Shown: positions 1 through 10,827 of the stretch, piece after piece
How positions within the stretch are numbered: position 1 is the stretch's first letter
Layout of the letters: every line of letters begins with the position of its first letter
From: Nilaparvata lugens
Taxonomy: Eukaryota > Arthropoda > Insecta > Hemiptera > Delphacidae
Assembly: GCF_014356525.2 (NCBI RefSeq)
Contig: NC_052507.1
Coordinates: 57,196,362 to 57,260,361, forward strand
Length of the DNA: 64,000 bases
Reading direction: 5' to 3'
Position numbers and translations under genes: made by a program
Notes under the pieces: model-generated
Told to the model about the DNA's origin: nothing
Database searches by the model: none
The model's input: the letters and a program-made list of their open reading frames with translations, nothing else

Positions 1-6
1 GATGGC

Positions 7-252
7 ATGAATAGATATGAGTCTCAAAGAATTAACACAATTCACGAAGCGCAGGGGCTCACATCAAAGGATGTAGTGTTAGTGAGGATTGACACAAGAG
101 ACAATAAAATTTATAACAGTGTATCACACGCTATTGTCGCAATATCCAGACATACAGAAAGCTTCAGATATCCCACAACAGGCTACGATCATGCAACACA
201 GGATATTATTGATAGAGTAAAGGACAGAACAGAAAAAGAGCTTATGGTATAG
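7..252 (+). pseudogene. C-terminal tail of a viral-type superfamily 1 RNA helicase
   Basis: The 81-codon frame is open from the window edge to a stop at 250-252. It shows the end of an SF1 (tobamovirus/virga-like) helicase: the motif V region around IHEAQGLTSKDVVLVR and motif VI around VAISRHT, where the conserved Q and R contact nucleotide. The Walker A/B half must lie left of the window or be lost. Such helicase domains are known from plant and insect positive-strand RNA viruses, and I recall published insect R1 LINEs carrying one as a C-terminal ORF2 domain. An endonuclease-reverse transcriptase LINE begins only about 20 bases after the stop, so a retrotransposon link is plausible. It is a fragment: either an endogenous viral remnant or the end of a helicase-bearing LINE. 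Identity of the fold is fairly sure; its source is not. Confidence 0.75.
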
Positions 253-271
253 AGCAAAAAAAACTTGGAAG

Positions 272-1020
272 GTGAAGCCAATACTGAACATTGTGAAATT
301 GATGAATAAACTGGTAGAAGAGCTCGACTCAGAAGATATAAATGATATTGCAACTCTGGATCCTAAATATATGTTCGATTGCTTGGAACAGTTCAACCTG
401 AGAATAATTAGTTTCAATATCAGAAGTTACAACAAGAATGTTGATGAGTTCCTAATCCAAGGAGAGGACTTACAGTGTGACTTTGATGTAATTGTATTGA
501 CAGAATGCTGGATGTCTTGCAGTAAAACTCCACGCATAATAAGTAACTACAATCTATATGCAACAGAGAAGAATCATCTACAGAATGATGGAGTAATTGT
601 ATATGTTGAAACTGATATTAACGTTGAAGTTGAGGAGTCAGAAATTCGACAGGCCAACTGTTTGAATCTCCGCCTCGAAACTCAAGGAAGTATATTTGTC
701 ACCTTCCAACCCAGATTTGACAGAATTCATCAACGTTATGATACATCTGTTTGAGAGATCAAGTCAACATTCCCATGTAGTTGTAGGAGACTTCAATATT
801 AACACAATAGAACTAAACAAGCATCGTCAACTGCATGATTATGAGAGCTTACTCAGTGAATTTGGTTTTGCTCACTGTATTAAACAGCCTACTCGCTCCC
901 ACGACAACACCGCTTCATGCTTGGATCACATTTTAGTGAATTTCAAAAAAGACCCAATGCCAATAGTTTTTTTCAAAACTCAATAACAGACCACTTCATC
1001 ACTATTCTAGGAATAAGAAG
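272..1020 (+). pseudogene. LINE endonuclease domain (APE-like), frameshifted
   Basis: In active elements this domain nicks the target DNA that primes reverse transcription. The N-terminal part shows FNIRSYNKNVDEF and the acidic TECWM motif (position of the catalytic Glu). The middle part, in another frame from about 700, shows VVVGDFNIN and SCLDHILVN. The last motif, ITDHFITIL, is in a third frame near 983. At least two frameshifts (around 720 and 970) therefore separate domains that are otherwise complete and in order. The first frame has no ATG, only a GTG at 272, so the true start is probably lost or lies upstream in another frame. Confidence 0.75.
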
Positions 1021-1688
1021 CAACAAAGATATTGATAATGCAGAGAAGAAGCATAACAGAGAAGTCTTCAAAAAAGTCAAGTTTTCATCACTGCTTGTGG
1101 AAGAAACAAACTTGTGGACTCCATTCACAAGCAGGATAGTACTGAAGGCGCATTGAAAGAGTTTGTCACTATAATGAATAAGCACGTGGAAGAATGTAAG
1201 AAAGCTTACTCCGTTCCACACAGAAAGAAAAAAATCAATCTATGGATATCAGTGGGAATAATAACATCAATAAGGAGAAGAGATAAACTTCACAAACAAT
1301 GTAGAAATAGTACATAAAATGTGCAACTACACCAATATTACAGGAAATTCAGAAACCTATTAACTAGAGTTAAAGTAGAAGCAAAAAAACAATATTCTTC
1401 CCACATGTTTCGAAACTTAAGAGATGCAAAGCAGACATTGAAGGTGATACGTGAAATAATTGAAGTTCAGAGATCAAGAACACAAATCAGAAAACTGGAT
1501 GTACAAGGGAGAGAATTGAAACTGGGAGAGAATGACGAAGACATTTACAAAAGTTTTCAACGAGTTCTTCGAAAATATTGGATTTGAACTGACACAAAAT
1601 ATATTGAACAACAACAACCTGCAGACGAACCCATAGTTACAAACACTAGATGTGAGACAATATATTTACACCTGTACATGAAGAACAA

Positions 1689-2826
1689 ATGATAAAAGTA
1701 ATCAGCAGTCTCAAATCAGACAGCGCACCAGGTCCAGATAACTTCAGACCAGAGCTCTTCAAACAGAATAGTATAGCTCTTGCTAGACCATTAACACTGA
1801 TTGCCAATAAAATCCTAGGAGAAGAAGGTACCTTTCCTCAGTGTTTGAAGGAAGCTATTATATGCCCAATTTTCGAAGCAGGGGACAAGAGAGATTTGAA
1901 CTGTTATGAACCAATATCACTTGTCAATATATTAGAGAAAATTTTAGAGGAATGTGTCGAATCGAGACTCATCAACTTCCTTGAAAAGAAACATCATTTT
2001 ATCACCAAATCAATATGACTTCAAATCAAACTGTAGTACCAATGATGCAAACCACAATGTCATTTCTAAAATAACAGAGAAAATCAACTGTGAGGAGAAA
2101 CCACTGGCAATTTTTCTGGATCTGAAAAAAACATTTAATACTGTGTCACATGATATTCTGCTGGAGAGACTCCACAACTATGGAATCAGAGGAGTGGCAT
2201 GAGATCTATTCAAAAGCTAATTGTCAAACCGGACCCAGGGTCTCACAGTCAATGGACAAAGAAGCAGCAAGCTCAAAGACGAATATGGAGTACCGCAAGG
2301 TACAGTCCTTGGTTCAACACTCTTCTTGATTTATATAAATCCTCTGTGCAGTATAAAAATTGAAGGCAATATCACCACCTTAGCAGAAGACACAGTTCTT
2401 ATGTTAACAGGGCCAACGTGGCCGATAGCATGAAGTAAAGCTGAAACTGGATTACAGAAAATATCACATTGGCTAAATCAGAATCTGCTCACTCTTAACT
2501 ATGACAAGACCCACTTTCTAACTTTCTCAGCTACACAACATGGACAGCCCACAGAAAATCTTCTAACAGTCAACTTTTCCAACACCACGGCATTCACTAT
2601 CCACAGAAAATCAACAATAAAATACCTCGGCATTATACTAGACTCTTTTCTACGCTGGGATCATCATAAAGATTGCCTCTGCAAGAAGTTTAGAGAAATA
2701 ATATTCAAGTTAAAAATGCTGAGAACAATTAAAGACGAGAAGTGCATGAAGATGTTCTACTATTCCTTAGTTCAGTCTTTGCTTACCTATGGAATTGTAG
2801 GATGGGGAGGAAAAAACTACGTTCAC
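1689..2826 (+). pseudogene. LINE reverse transcriptase domain, catalytically dead
   Basis: The fingers contain SAPGPDNFRPELFK. Motif A reads AIFLDLKKTFNTV with its Asp kept, and motif B reads GVPQGTVLG. The motif C position, normally [YF]ADD, reads LAEDT at about 2381-2395, so the first catalytic Asp is a Glu. Frames change near 2010 (overlapping frames), 2205 and 2433. The thumb (STIKYLGIILDSFLRWDHH, then YSLVQSLLTYGIVGWGG) is in yet another frame up to about 2826. The 1160-1690 stretch before it is the usual poorly conserved linker. Confidence 0.8.
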
Positions 2827-3957
2827 GCCCTTATAAAAGGGGATCAACCGGGACGCCAACCAATATGAGAGCATTATACTGAACCCCTTATAATATTTAA
2901 TTTTATTTTTGCTAAAGTTAAAATTTTAAATGTTCCTGTTAAGTAGTCAACATAACTCGCTGAAGTCGCTCTATGACATGAGTTATTAAAGTAGTTATTT
3001 CCATTGGAGAAGACGACAGCAGCTCACCAGGAATAAGGCATAGGACACAAGAGGCAAATCCATGCCACATCTTCAAATTTGTGAAAAATTGGCGCACGTG
3101 AGTTGTAAAATATTTTAGAGGGCCCTCAATGCAACGAATTTATAGAAATTCGATAAAGCTAGCTCGTCGAAGATTACATTTGAAAATCAAGCTTGATTTG
3201 AACTTATTTGTGCAAGTAATTATGAATAAAGGAAAAGTCTTATGAAGAATATTGATGAGATTTGAATATATAAGTATCTATCACTATCTAAATTATTACG
3301 TATGCTCATTCAATGTATTTGAATATCAGTATTATTTCAAGAAAAATTACCAGAAGCTCAAAGTCCCTAAGATGAGTTATTTTATCTAAATTCCACTGAC
3401 CACCGAACTCATACCCTGAGAATTGATATTTGAATTTTGATATTGTTGGAATATGGAATTATAAATTTTCATTTGGTAAGCGAAAGCAAGTCAAACAATT
3501 GAAACATATAAATGTATAATGTATGCTGATAGGATAATTACAAGAACTATTTATCGATATTAGTAAGCATGATAAGAGTTTTACTCGAGCCATCTGAGAT
3601 ATTTTTTATATTTATTGTTCCATATTTTATTTTTGCTCATTGATGCCAAATGTAATTATATTATGTTCCATTTGTTGATAGGTGTACCTTTCATTTATAA
3701 TCCTGTCCTCATGCATGACCAATCTTGTACGAGTATGTTTTATTATTATTGACAAATTAATAAAATTATCAACCAACTATATTCTTCACCGAATGTGTTG
3801 GCTAAATCAGCAATATACAGTGTTGATCATTAAATCTTCAGAAATATTATGTTCTCAAGATTTATTTGAATGGTTCAGCCTTATTACTGAAGTCGAATTG
3901 ACTGAAACACATGGTCATAGAATTACGCCTAATCAATTCTGTTTAAAAGTCATAGAA
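2827..3957. other. Non-coding sequence between the LINE and element 1
   Basis: AT-rich sequence without recognisable domains. An open frame at 3682-3966 (+) is hydrophobic, lacks family features and runs into the LTR edge, so I do not call it a gene. No poly-A tail or target duplication for the LINE was found here. Confidence 0.5.
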
Positions 3958-3961
3958 AGTA
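3958..3961. repeat. Target-site duplication AGTA, left copy (element 1)
   Basis: AGTA directly precedes the TG of the left LTR. The same four bases directly follow the CA of the right LTR at 15706-15709. Confidence 0.8.
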
Positions 3962-6252
3962 TGTAAGGTGGTAAATTGCAAATCCTTTACAGATGATACG
4001 ATGTTCTTGATATTTATAAGAGCAGTAGCTGAATTCCCTCTTTTGCGAATAAATTCACAAAAAATTAAGGCCGTCCGGCTCGCAAAATTACTGGGTTCAA
4101 ACCTCAGCTCTAGCTCAGTGGTAGATACATGAATTTTCCAAATACAATTAATCACCATAAGGTTCAATGACCGGTGATTAATAATTCTTACCGCTGCTTC
4201 TATGAAGTTCTTGAAGAATACCAGTGAGGAAATTAAAAGAATATTTGATGACTGATTATCAGTAACCATGTACCCACTAGAGAATAATAAAGACCAACTA
4301 TAGTTCTTTCTAGTTGATTCTTGAAACGCTCGTCATGAATACAGGTATTCACCAATTTATCCTTCTGAAATTCCTTAGAAATTACAGCGCCAGTTCTTGA
4401 AGCTCTCTGGATCCTTATATGATATAACTGGAACCTTATTAATATAATTTTCAATATACTTGTTCTGGCAGACTAAAATGATTATCATCAAAGGATGATA
4501 AATACTGAGTGCTCTTAATAAGATCAATATTACTTGATTCAATAATTTTATGTGCTGCTGAATATTTATTGGTACCAAAACAGCTCAAACTGTATATCAC
4601 GAGATGAATTAGGATAAAATAAATTTCTATGATTTGTATGCTGACATAAAACACAAAATATATTCCCATAAAACAGTGTATATAAGATATTCAATATCTA
4701 TAATTTCCTTTAAATAAATTCTTTTCCAAAATCTGAACAATTATCACAGGTTTTGATAGCTTTCACAATAGTGAGTTTCAAATTCATAAACACATTATAT
4801 TTAATACTGATGCTTGGACTTCCAGTCAATTCAGAATTCTACAATTAAAAACCTGTTCAGTCTATCGATTTTGATATGATATACTTTGCTCCATTAGTAA
4901 ATAATAATAATTAATAAAATTGATATTCAACATGAGATCTCAGGGTTTTATAATGAGTTCGGGCCGTGCATGGAAGTAAGCTTCCTACATATATCCAGTA
5001 AATTCATAAAATGTTCTTATAAACTATGTGATAGTATTCAACACGTTGTGATTTTTTCTTTGATTTAAGTTAATTTTAATAGCGCTTTTAGTTGATTCCC
5101 CCACTATACGTAGGAAAGCCTAAAACGAGCTCGTTTGATTTATCACTCACATTAATGACGTTCTTGACGGTCTTGTGGATTGAATTAATTATTTCCAATA
5201 ATTAATTAGGCAGGTTCCTTTCGTCTCTGCTGGGCTAACGCGTGGTCCAGATTCTTATAGATTTCTTTCTGAATTAAAGATATATTCATGGGAATTGATT
5301 ACAAATTACGAACTCTTTAACAACACTGAGTTCACAGATAATTTAACATTAATTACAAATATTTCACATTTAAAAAAGGGGTTGGCTTGGTAATTTTCAA
5401 AATTTAAAGGAAGAAGGAACCCTAAACTCTATATGCATCCTCTCAGGTCAAGATTGCAAGCCAGAAGAAAGAGGTTTTCAGAAAAATTTATTTCTTCCTA
5501 GAACAATTTTGTGAGCTTCTTTCTGATTGGTCTTCAATTTAGTAAACTCAATACAATTGGTCGCCTCAGAATCAGGGCTTCTTCAACTTTATAATAGGAA
5601 AATTTTAATAAAAAGTTTTCATATAAATATATGGAGTGTTTATCTTAAATTAATTTCATAAATAAATCGTGATATACGATGTTAATAAACAATATACATT
5701 TAGTTTTTTATGTGAGTTTTGTATACTCTTGATTCTCGTGCTTTTTAGATTATAATAAATATTTATACAGAAATAATAGTTGTCCGTATTTCTATACATC
5801 AACCTTCCTTAGTATATATAATAATACATCTTTTGTGAGTAAATTTTTATAATTTCAACCTATTATACTGGTTGATCGAACAATCAGCTGATTCGCTAGG
5901 TATTGATTCAAATAACTATCGATTTATTCTAGATCGATTGATTCATTTGAAGTTGTAAACAAACAATTCTAACCTCAATGTACATGCAAACTTTTATTTT
6001 CTATAATCTGCCAATAATAAGTAAGCCGATTCATATTTTTTAATTCTGCCAATGGATTCCTTAGTTGTTGAATCACAGTTATACATGTTTTCTTATCATT
6101 TTTGATAATACTATTACTCTTTATCGCTAACAATATTTGATTTAAGTTGATTGATCCTTTGACTAGGTCTAACTTCTTTTCCATTTTATAATTCTATTAA
6201 AATTCACTGGTTCATTTCAAAATATTTGATGGTACTAAAATACCACATGACA
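3962..6252 (-). repeat. 3' LTR of element 1
   Basis: 2291 bp, nearly identical to 13441-15705. On the element strand it starts TGTCATGTGG and ends CCTTACA. It contains no coding region: several short frames recur identically in the other LTR and are chance. A stretch near 4070-4135 holds tRNA-like promoter words (GGGTTCAAACC, then TAGCTCAGTGGTAGA) that also persist in the diverged copy at 54510-54570. Confidence 0.9.
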
Positions 6253-7286
6253 CAATACGCCCTCTGATTTCTGATATAAAATGACAATTCGAGAATATAA
6301 TATAATTTTATGATCCTGTTGGTTTTGGATCAGAAATCACACATGTTACAAAGCCTGTTAATAAATCTTATGAGAATCGTGTCTCATAACAATTCAACAA
6401 CACATATAATAATGAATAAATTCAATTCAAATACATACGCCTTACATCGGCCAATCTCCTAACACATACAATTTATAAGTATAAATTATCTCCTCCTCCA
6501 TACACAATATAAACATTTTTTTCCAATCCACGCTCCACCCTCAGGCTGCAAGCACATTTGAACGTTAGTGCAAAATCATTGCCAACCTAACAACACTATA
6601 GTTCTCTGACTTGCAGAATATAACATTTCTTCTCCCTCGACATAGAACAGTGGCTTGTACATTCTGATTTCTCTCTCTTAATTAATTTGGGCTTTGTGCT
6701 TACACAATGAGTAATTTTAATAAATAATCTTTGGTAAATTTTATTGACAAGAACCTATTAGTCTTTTAGTACATGAACTTTGGCTTAACAATCTTTGGTG
6801 GTAAAATTAGGCAGTTTTATCATTTGGTAGATAATTTTATTCATTTTCTCCCTTGGATTTACACATTGATAATAATAATATAATACTTTTTATAACATGT
6901 TTACATATATAATTCACATTTATATGACACTTGAGCCTTTTTTTCTGGGGTATCAACTTGGGCGATTCAATAGGCATTGAATACTTGGGTTCTTGCAGTG
7001 AACAGCTGACTTTTGTTGGCTTCTGTTCATCAACTGTCGCCATTTTGATGGTTCGAAGATATACGGTAAGCTGGTTTTTAAATTGAATGTTATTTATTCT
7101 ATTGGTTTGTGATTGATGATGGTGTTATAGATGGCTTCTAAATTTTTTATTTCTTTATTTTCAGGTGTTGCTGGTCGAAGTGGATACTCGTCTGCTAAAT
7201 AAGTGTGTTGTTTGGCATTCGTCTCGTATGTATTCATTGAAAGGTGAGGCGAGTGACATTCCATCTAAATATTATTATTTACCTCC
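6253..7286 (-). other. 3' internal non-coding region of element 1
   Basis: About 1 kb between the integrase stop and the 3' LTR. On the minus strand a purine-rich CAGAGGGCG lies close to the LTR start and may be the polypurine tract. A 68-residue frame (6837-7043, minus) resembles no env and lacks a signal peptide. A diverged inverted copy of 5755-6860 occurs at 40850-41988. Confidence 0.6.
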
Positions 7287-8735
7287 TTATAGCTTAGTGT
7301 TTCGATAATACGGTTTGAGATTAGAGATATTTTCCCACCAAGTTAAATTTGGTTTGCATTCTTCATACAACTGAACTGTATTACGTTCAGTTACGGCTGC
7401 AATTTTATATGGTCCAGTATAAATATGAAAGAATTTTCTGGTAGTTTTCTCTAATGCATTGGATAATCTATGACTTTTTAAGAGTATTCCATCTCCGATA
7501 TTGTATTTAAACTGTTTGGATTTATTATCATGATAATGTTTTCATGAGGTCGCTGACCTTTCTAATCTCTGTTGTACAATGTGACAGATGTCTAGGTTAG
7601 GATGAGTTAAAGCATTCGGCAGTGGGAAATCTATTAACTTTTCAATAAACATTTTATTTCTTTCCCCGAAAAAAACTTCTACTGGTGTATATCCTGTATT
7701 TTCATTGATACAATTGTTGAAACACTCTTCCAAGAATGATAGATATCTAACCCAACTTTGATGTTTTTCAGAGCAGTACGCCCTCATGAATCGTGAGATT
7801 TCTGCCATACGGCACTCCACAGGACTCGAGCTAGGAGAGTATGTGGAAGTTCGAGATATTTTTATATTGGCCAGGTCAAGTATTCTTTTCCATTGTTTAC
7901 TACAAAAATATGAGGCATTATCTGATAAAATGCGCTTAGGTTTTCCTACTTGTGGAGTCCACTTATCCACTACGCAATTCGCTAGGGTTTCACCTGTTAG
8001 TTTACCGATGGGAAAGAACATGGTGTATTTAGAGAATGTGCATGTTAACACGAATATATATTTTTTCCCATGTTGTGCTAGGGGTAGAGGACCATAAATG
8101 TCTGCTGATACTAACTCCAATGGGGCGGTCGGCAATATAGGTATCATTTCTCCCCTGATTTGATATTTTAGATGTTTTGTTTTCTGACATAGGTCGCATG
8201 CTCTTAACACTTTGACTACCTTTTTGTGCATACCTTTCAAATAGCAGGCTTCTTCTAGTGTACATATCGTTTTTCTTACTCCAAAGTGGCCAATTCTCTC
8301 ATGTGTTTCCTTAATCACTTCCTCTGCTATTTCTTTTGGTATTATGATTCGCCAGTTATAACTTTGTGGTGTGGTGTGGTGAAATAGAAATCCTCGGTAT
8401 CGCGTGTACTGTCGTAGGTAGTTGGTTGGTTCCGGTGATCCTTCTTCCAATATTTCTAAAATTTGGGATAGCTTGGGGACTTCTTTTTGCGCGTTCTGAA
8501 TCCTTCTGGGTGTTAGTGTATTCTTGTAGACTTTAGGTTTGATATTTTCGGGATATGGTATGCTTTCGTCCATTTCCATTGCATAGGATTTCAGGTTTGT
8601 GTCGTTACAGTATGTGGCATCTAATTCTTCGGATAGAAAATCGGCTGTTTGGTTTTGCTTTCCTGGTAAGTGGGTGAGATCGAGATCAAACTCTTGAAGA
8701 GCGAGAAACCATCTTGACAGTCTGTTGTGGTTTAA
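7287..8735 (-). pseudogene. Element 1 integrase (with end of RNase H)
   Basis: Integrase joins retrotransposon cDNA to the host chromosome. The main open part (7542-8579) has an HHCC zinc domain (H93, H97, C128, C131) and a DDE core: D160 in SADIYG, D220 in LSDNASYF, E255 in PVECRMAE, close to the usual D-x35-E spacing. The frame is also open upstream to about 8735, giving the RNase H tail (LPGKQNQTADFLSEELD). Downstream, after a frameshift near 7540, a GPY/F-like C-terminal segment (FHIYTGPYKIAAV) runs to a TAA at 7287. Another frameshift near 8735, in a run of A, separates it from the RT frame. The catalytic residues are intact; the polyprotein is not. Confidence 0.85.
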
Positions 8736-10321
8736 TTTAGCTGTTTAAAAAATGTAAGAGCTTTGTGGTCGGTGTTGATATAAATTTTATTTCCCAACAG
8801 TAGTGTGCGGTATTTTTTACATACTTCTACTATACTTAATAGCTCTTTTTCTGTAATCAAGTAACGTCTTTGTTCTGGGTTTAGAGTTTTACTAAAGAAG
8901 ACCAATACTCCTTTCTCTCCCTCGACACTTTTCTGAAATATTTCAGCTCCTATAGCGTAATCTGAGGCGTCTACGTTTATGTAAAATGGTTGGCTCATAT
9001 CGGGATGACTTAATACAACTATTTCAAGGAAAGCCTCTTCAAATTCTCGAAATATCTTCTCTTCTGCTTCTGTCTACTTCCACACTTTGTTGGTAGATAG
9101 TACGTGACTTAATTGGGCAGTGTAGTGTGACATACGGCTATTGAAACGTCTATAGAATTGAAGGAATCCAATGAATTTCTGCAGTTGCTTTCGGTTAGTA
9201 GGTGAAGGGAATTTTCTGATGGCTTCTAATTTACTGCTATCTTGGGAGATGCCGTCTGGGGTGATGATATGTCCTAAATATTTGTCTTGTTGTGCAAAGA
9301 ATTCGCATTTTGACAATTTCAATTTGATTCCACACCTGATGAGGCGATGAAACACTGTTTTCAGATGTTGGCAATGGTCCTGAATATTTGCTGAAGAAAT
9401 AATTCCATCATCCACGTAGAGTGTACAGAAATCTGTGACATCTTCTCCTACAGCTTGACGAAGGCAACAAATAAATATGGCCATGGCGTTCCTCAGTCCA
9501 AAAGCTAGGCGGGTGAAGCGGTAATTTCTTCTGTTGAATAAGAATGATAGATAATCTCTTGATTCTGCTGCTATCTGGATCTGCCAATAACCTGCGCTTA
9601 GGTCAACTGTAGAATATACATTCTTCCCACTAAAGGTTTGAAGTACTTGTTCTATCTGGTCTGGGCTCTCACGGTCATCTTCCAAAATGCTGTTAAGCGC
9701 TCGTGCATCCAGACATAATCTCACGGTGCCATCTTTCTTAGCAACACATACAATTGGCAAGCTATATTGAGAGCTTGATGGTTCAATAATCCCCAATTCT
9801 AACATTCTATCTATCTCTGCTATAGCTGCCGGGCGGTATGTAAATGGTATTGGATAAGATTTTCGGGAATAGGCTTCATGAGGTTTGACTTTGAGTCCGC
9901 ATTCAAAGTCTTTGGCTAGACCTGGTTGTTCTGAGAAGACATCTCTATTCTCAATGAAAACCTTCAAGACACTGTTTTTTGTATCTAGATCCCATTCGGC
10001 ATAACAGTTTATCTTATCCAATAATCTTTTCAACATTTCTTCAGAGGAAACCTCTTTATCAATCACACCATCATCTGTTGTCGTTAAACTCAACACTTCA
10101 AAATGCTCCATGGTTTCTTTAATTTCATGAATACCCCAAGTCCTAGGAACGCCTTCCATGTGATATGCAAATTGTACTATCCGATTTTCTCCAGGATGTC
10201 TTTTTAAACTGAGAGGTGTGATAATTTCGTTGGTGGTGATTTCAGGACTTGCATGGAATTTTATTGTACGGAAATTCAAACAGGTTCGAAAATATTGTAG
10301 GAAATCAGTGCCTATTATCAT
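8732..10321 (-). pseudogene. Element 1 reverse transcriptase and RNase H
   Basis: One frame holds the RT palm with YPIPFTYRP and AKKDGTVRLCLDARALN, then DLSAGYWQI (motif A), FTRLAFGLRNA (motif B) and LYVDDGII (motif C, YVDD as in many gypsy RTs). A TAG at 9074-9076 interrupts this frame after the thumb and connection. The same frame then continues into RNase H (INVDASDYAIG, ITEKELLSIVEVC, TDHKALTFF). All RT catalytic Asp residues are present. The frame starts with an ATG directly after the stop of the protease segment and is in phase with it. Confidence 0.85.
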
Positions 10322-10606
10322 TTATGGACCTTTGACTGGTAACACTAGGAAAGTATATTCAAATATAATACCTTCTATTTCTACTTTTAAGAGACATTGA
10401 GTGGTCACTCTTATTCTTCTGCCAGGATTAATACCGGAAATGTATACATTAGTAAGGGGTAGTGTAGCTATTGCATGCTTATCTTTGATGTTTAGAAACA
10501 TATCCTCTTGCAATAAACAGCATTGTGAGCCACTGTCAATCAAGGCTTGTAGTTTAGTCCCATACAATTTGCATTCGATATAAGTTTGTAGTTGACTCTC
10601 TGGCAT
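10322..10606 (-). pseudogene. Element 1 aspartic protease segment
   Basis: A 94-codon frame with the retropepsin active-site triplet in LIDSGSQCCLL and a downstream hydrophobic FEYTFLVLPV strand. It ends in TAA immediately before the ATG of the RT frame, in the same phase, so one stop codon splits an otherwise continuous protease-RT polyprotein. Whether that stop is decay or is read through cannot be told from one copy. On the gag side, 10607-10827 contains frameshifts. Confidence 0.75.
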
Positions 10607-10827
10607 GACTTCGGTACTATCAGGATTTTCTAAGAGTGTTTCACGCTGATCGTCCCGGAAAGTAGCGTCTATGTGGAGAGGCTTAGTAGGTTCCTCTAGT
10701 TTGGCAGATGGATAATTATCCTTTACTTCTGGGGTGTCATATAGTCATGTGGTTTTAGGAGCACTTATTTCTTAATTTGGTGGTGGGTTATTTGCATGTT
10801 GATTTTGGGTTGTCTTTGTTGTATGTG

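Larger units (their letters stand above)
253..2826 (+). mobile_element. Broken non-LTR retrotransposon (LINE, APE-endonuclease/RT type)
   Basis: Endonuclease and reverse transcriptase segments follow in the normal order but in different frames: endonuclease 272-1020, linker 1020-1690, RT fingers-palm-thumb 1689-2826. Homology stops at the start of the post-thumb region, near 2826 (GIVGWGG), without the C-terminal part, 3' UTR or poly-A tail. That is odd, because LINE copies are usually truncated at the 5' end. RT motif style (VPQGTVLG, FLDLKKTFNTVSHDIL) fits the jockey/CR1 side of LINEs. Stops and frameshifts make it inactive. Confidence 0.8.

Noticed and set aside
4070..4140. Functional tRNA gene
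   Set aside because: Box order is wrong and no cloverleaf with paired acceptor arms could be drawn.
3943..4669. Short minus-strand frames repeated at 13290-14133 and 54370-55103
   Set aside because: They recur because the LTR recurs; no domain, and codon pattern is not protein-like.
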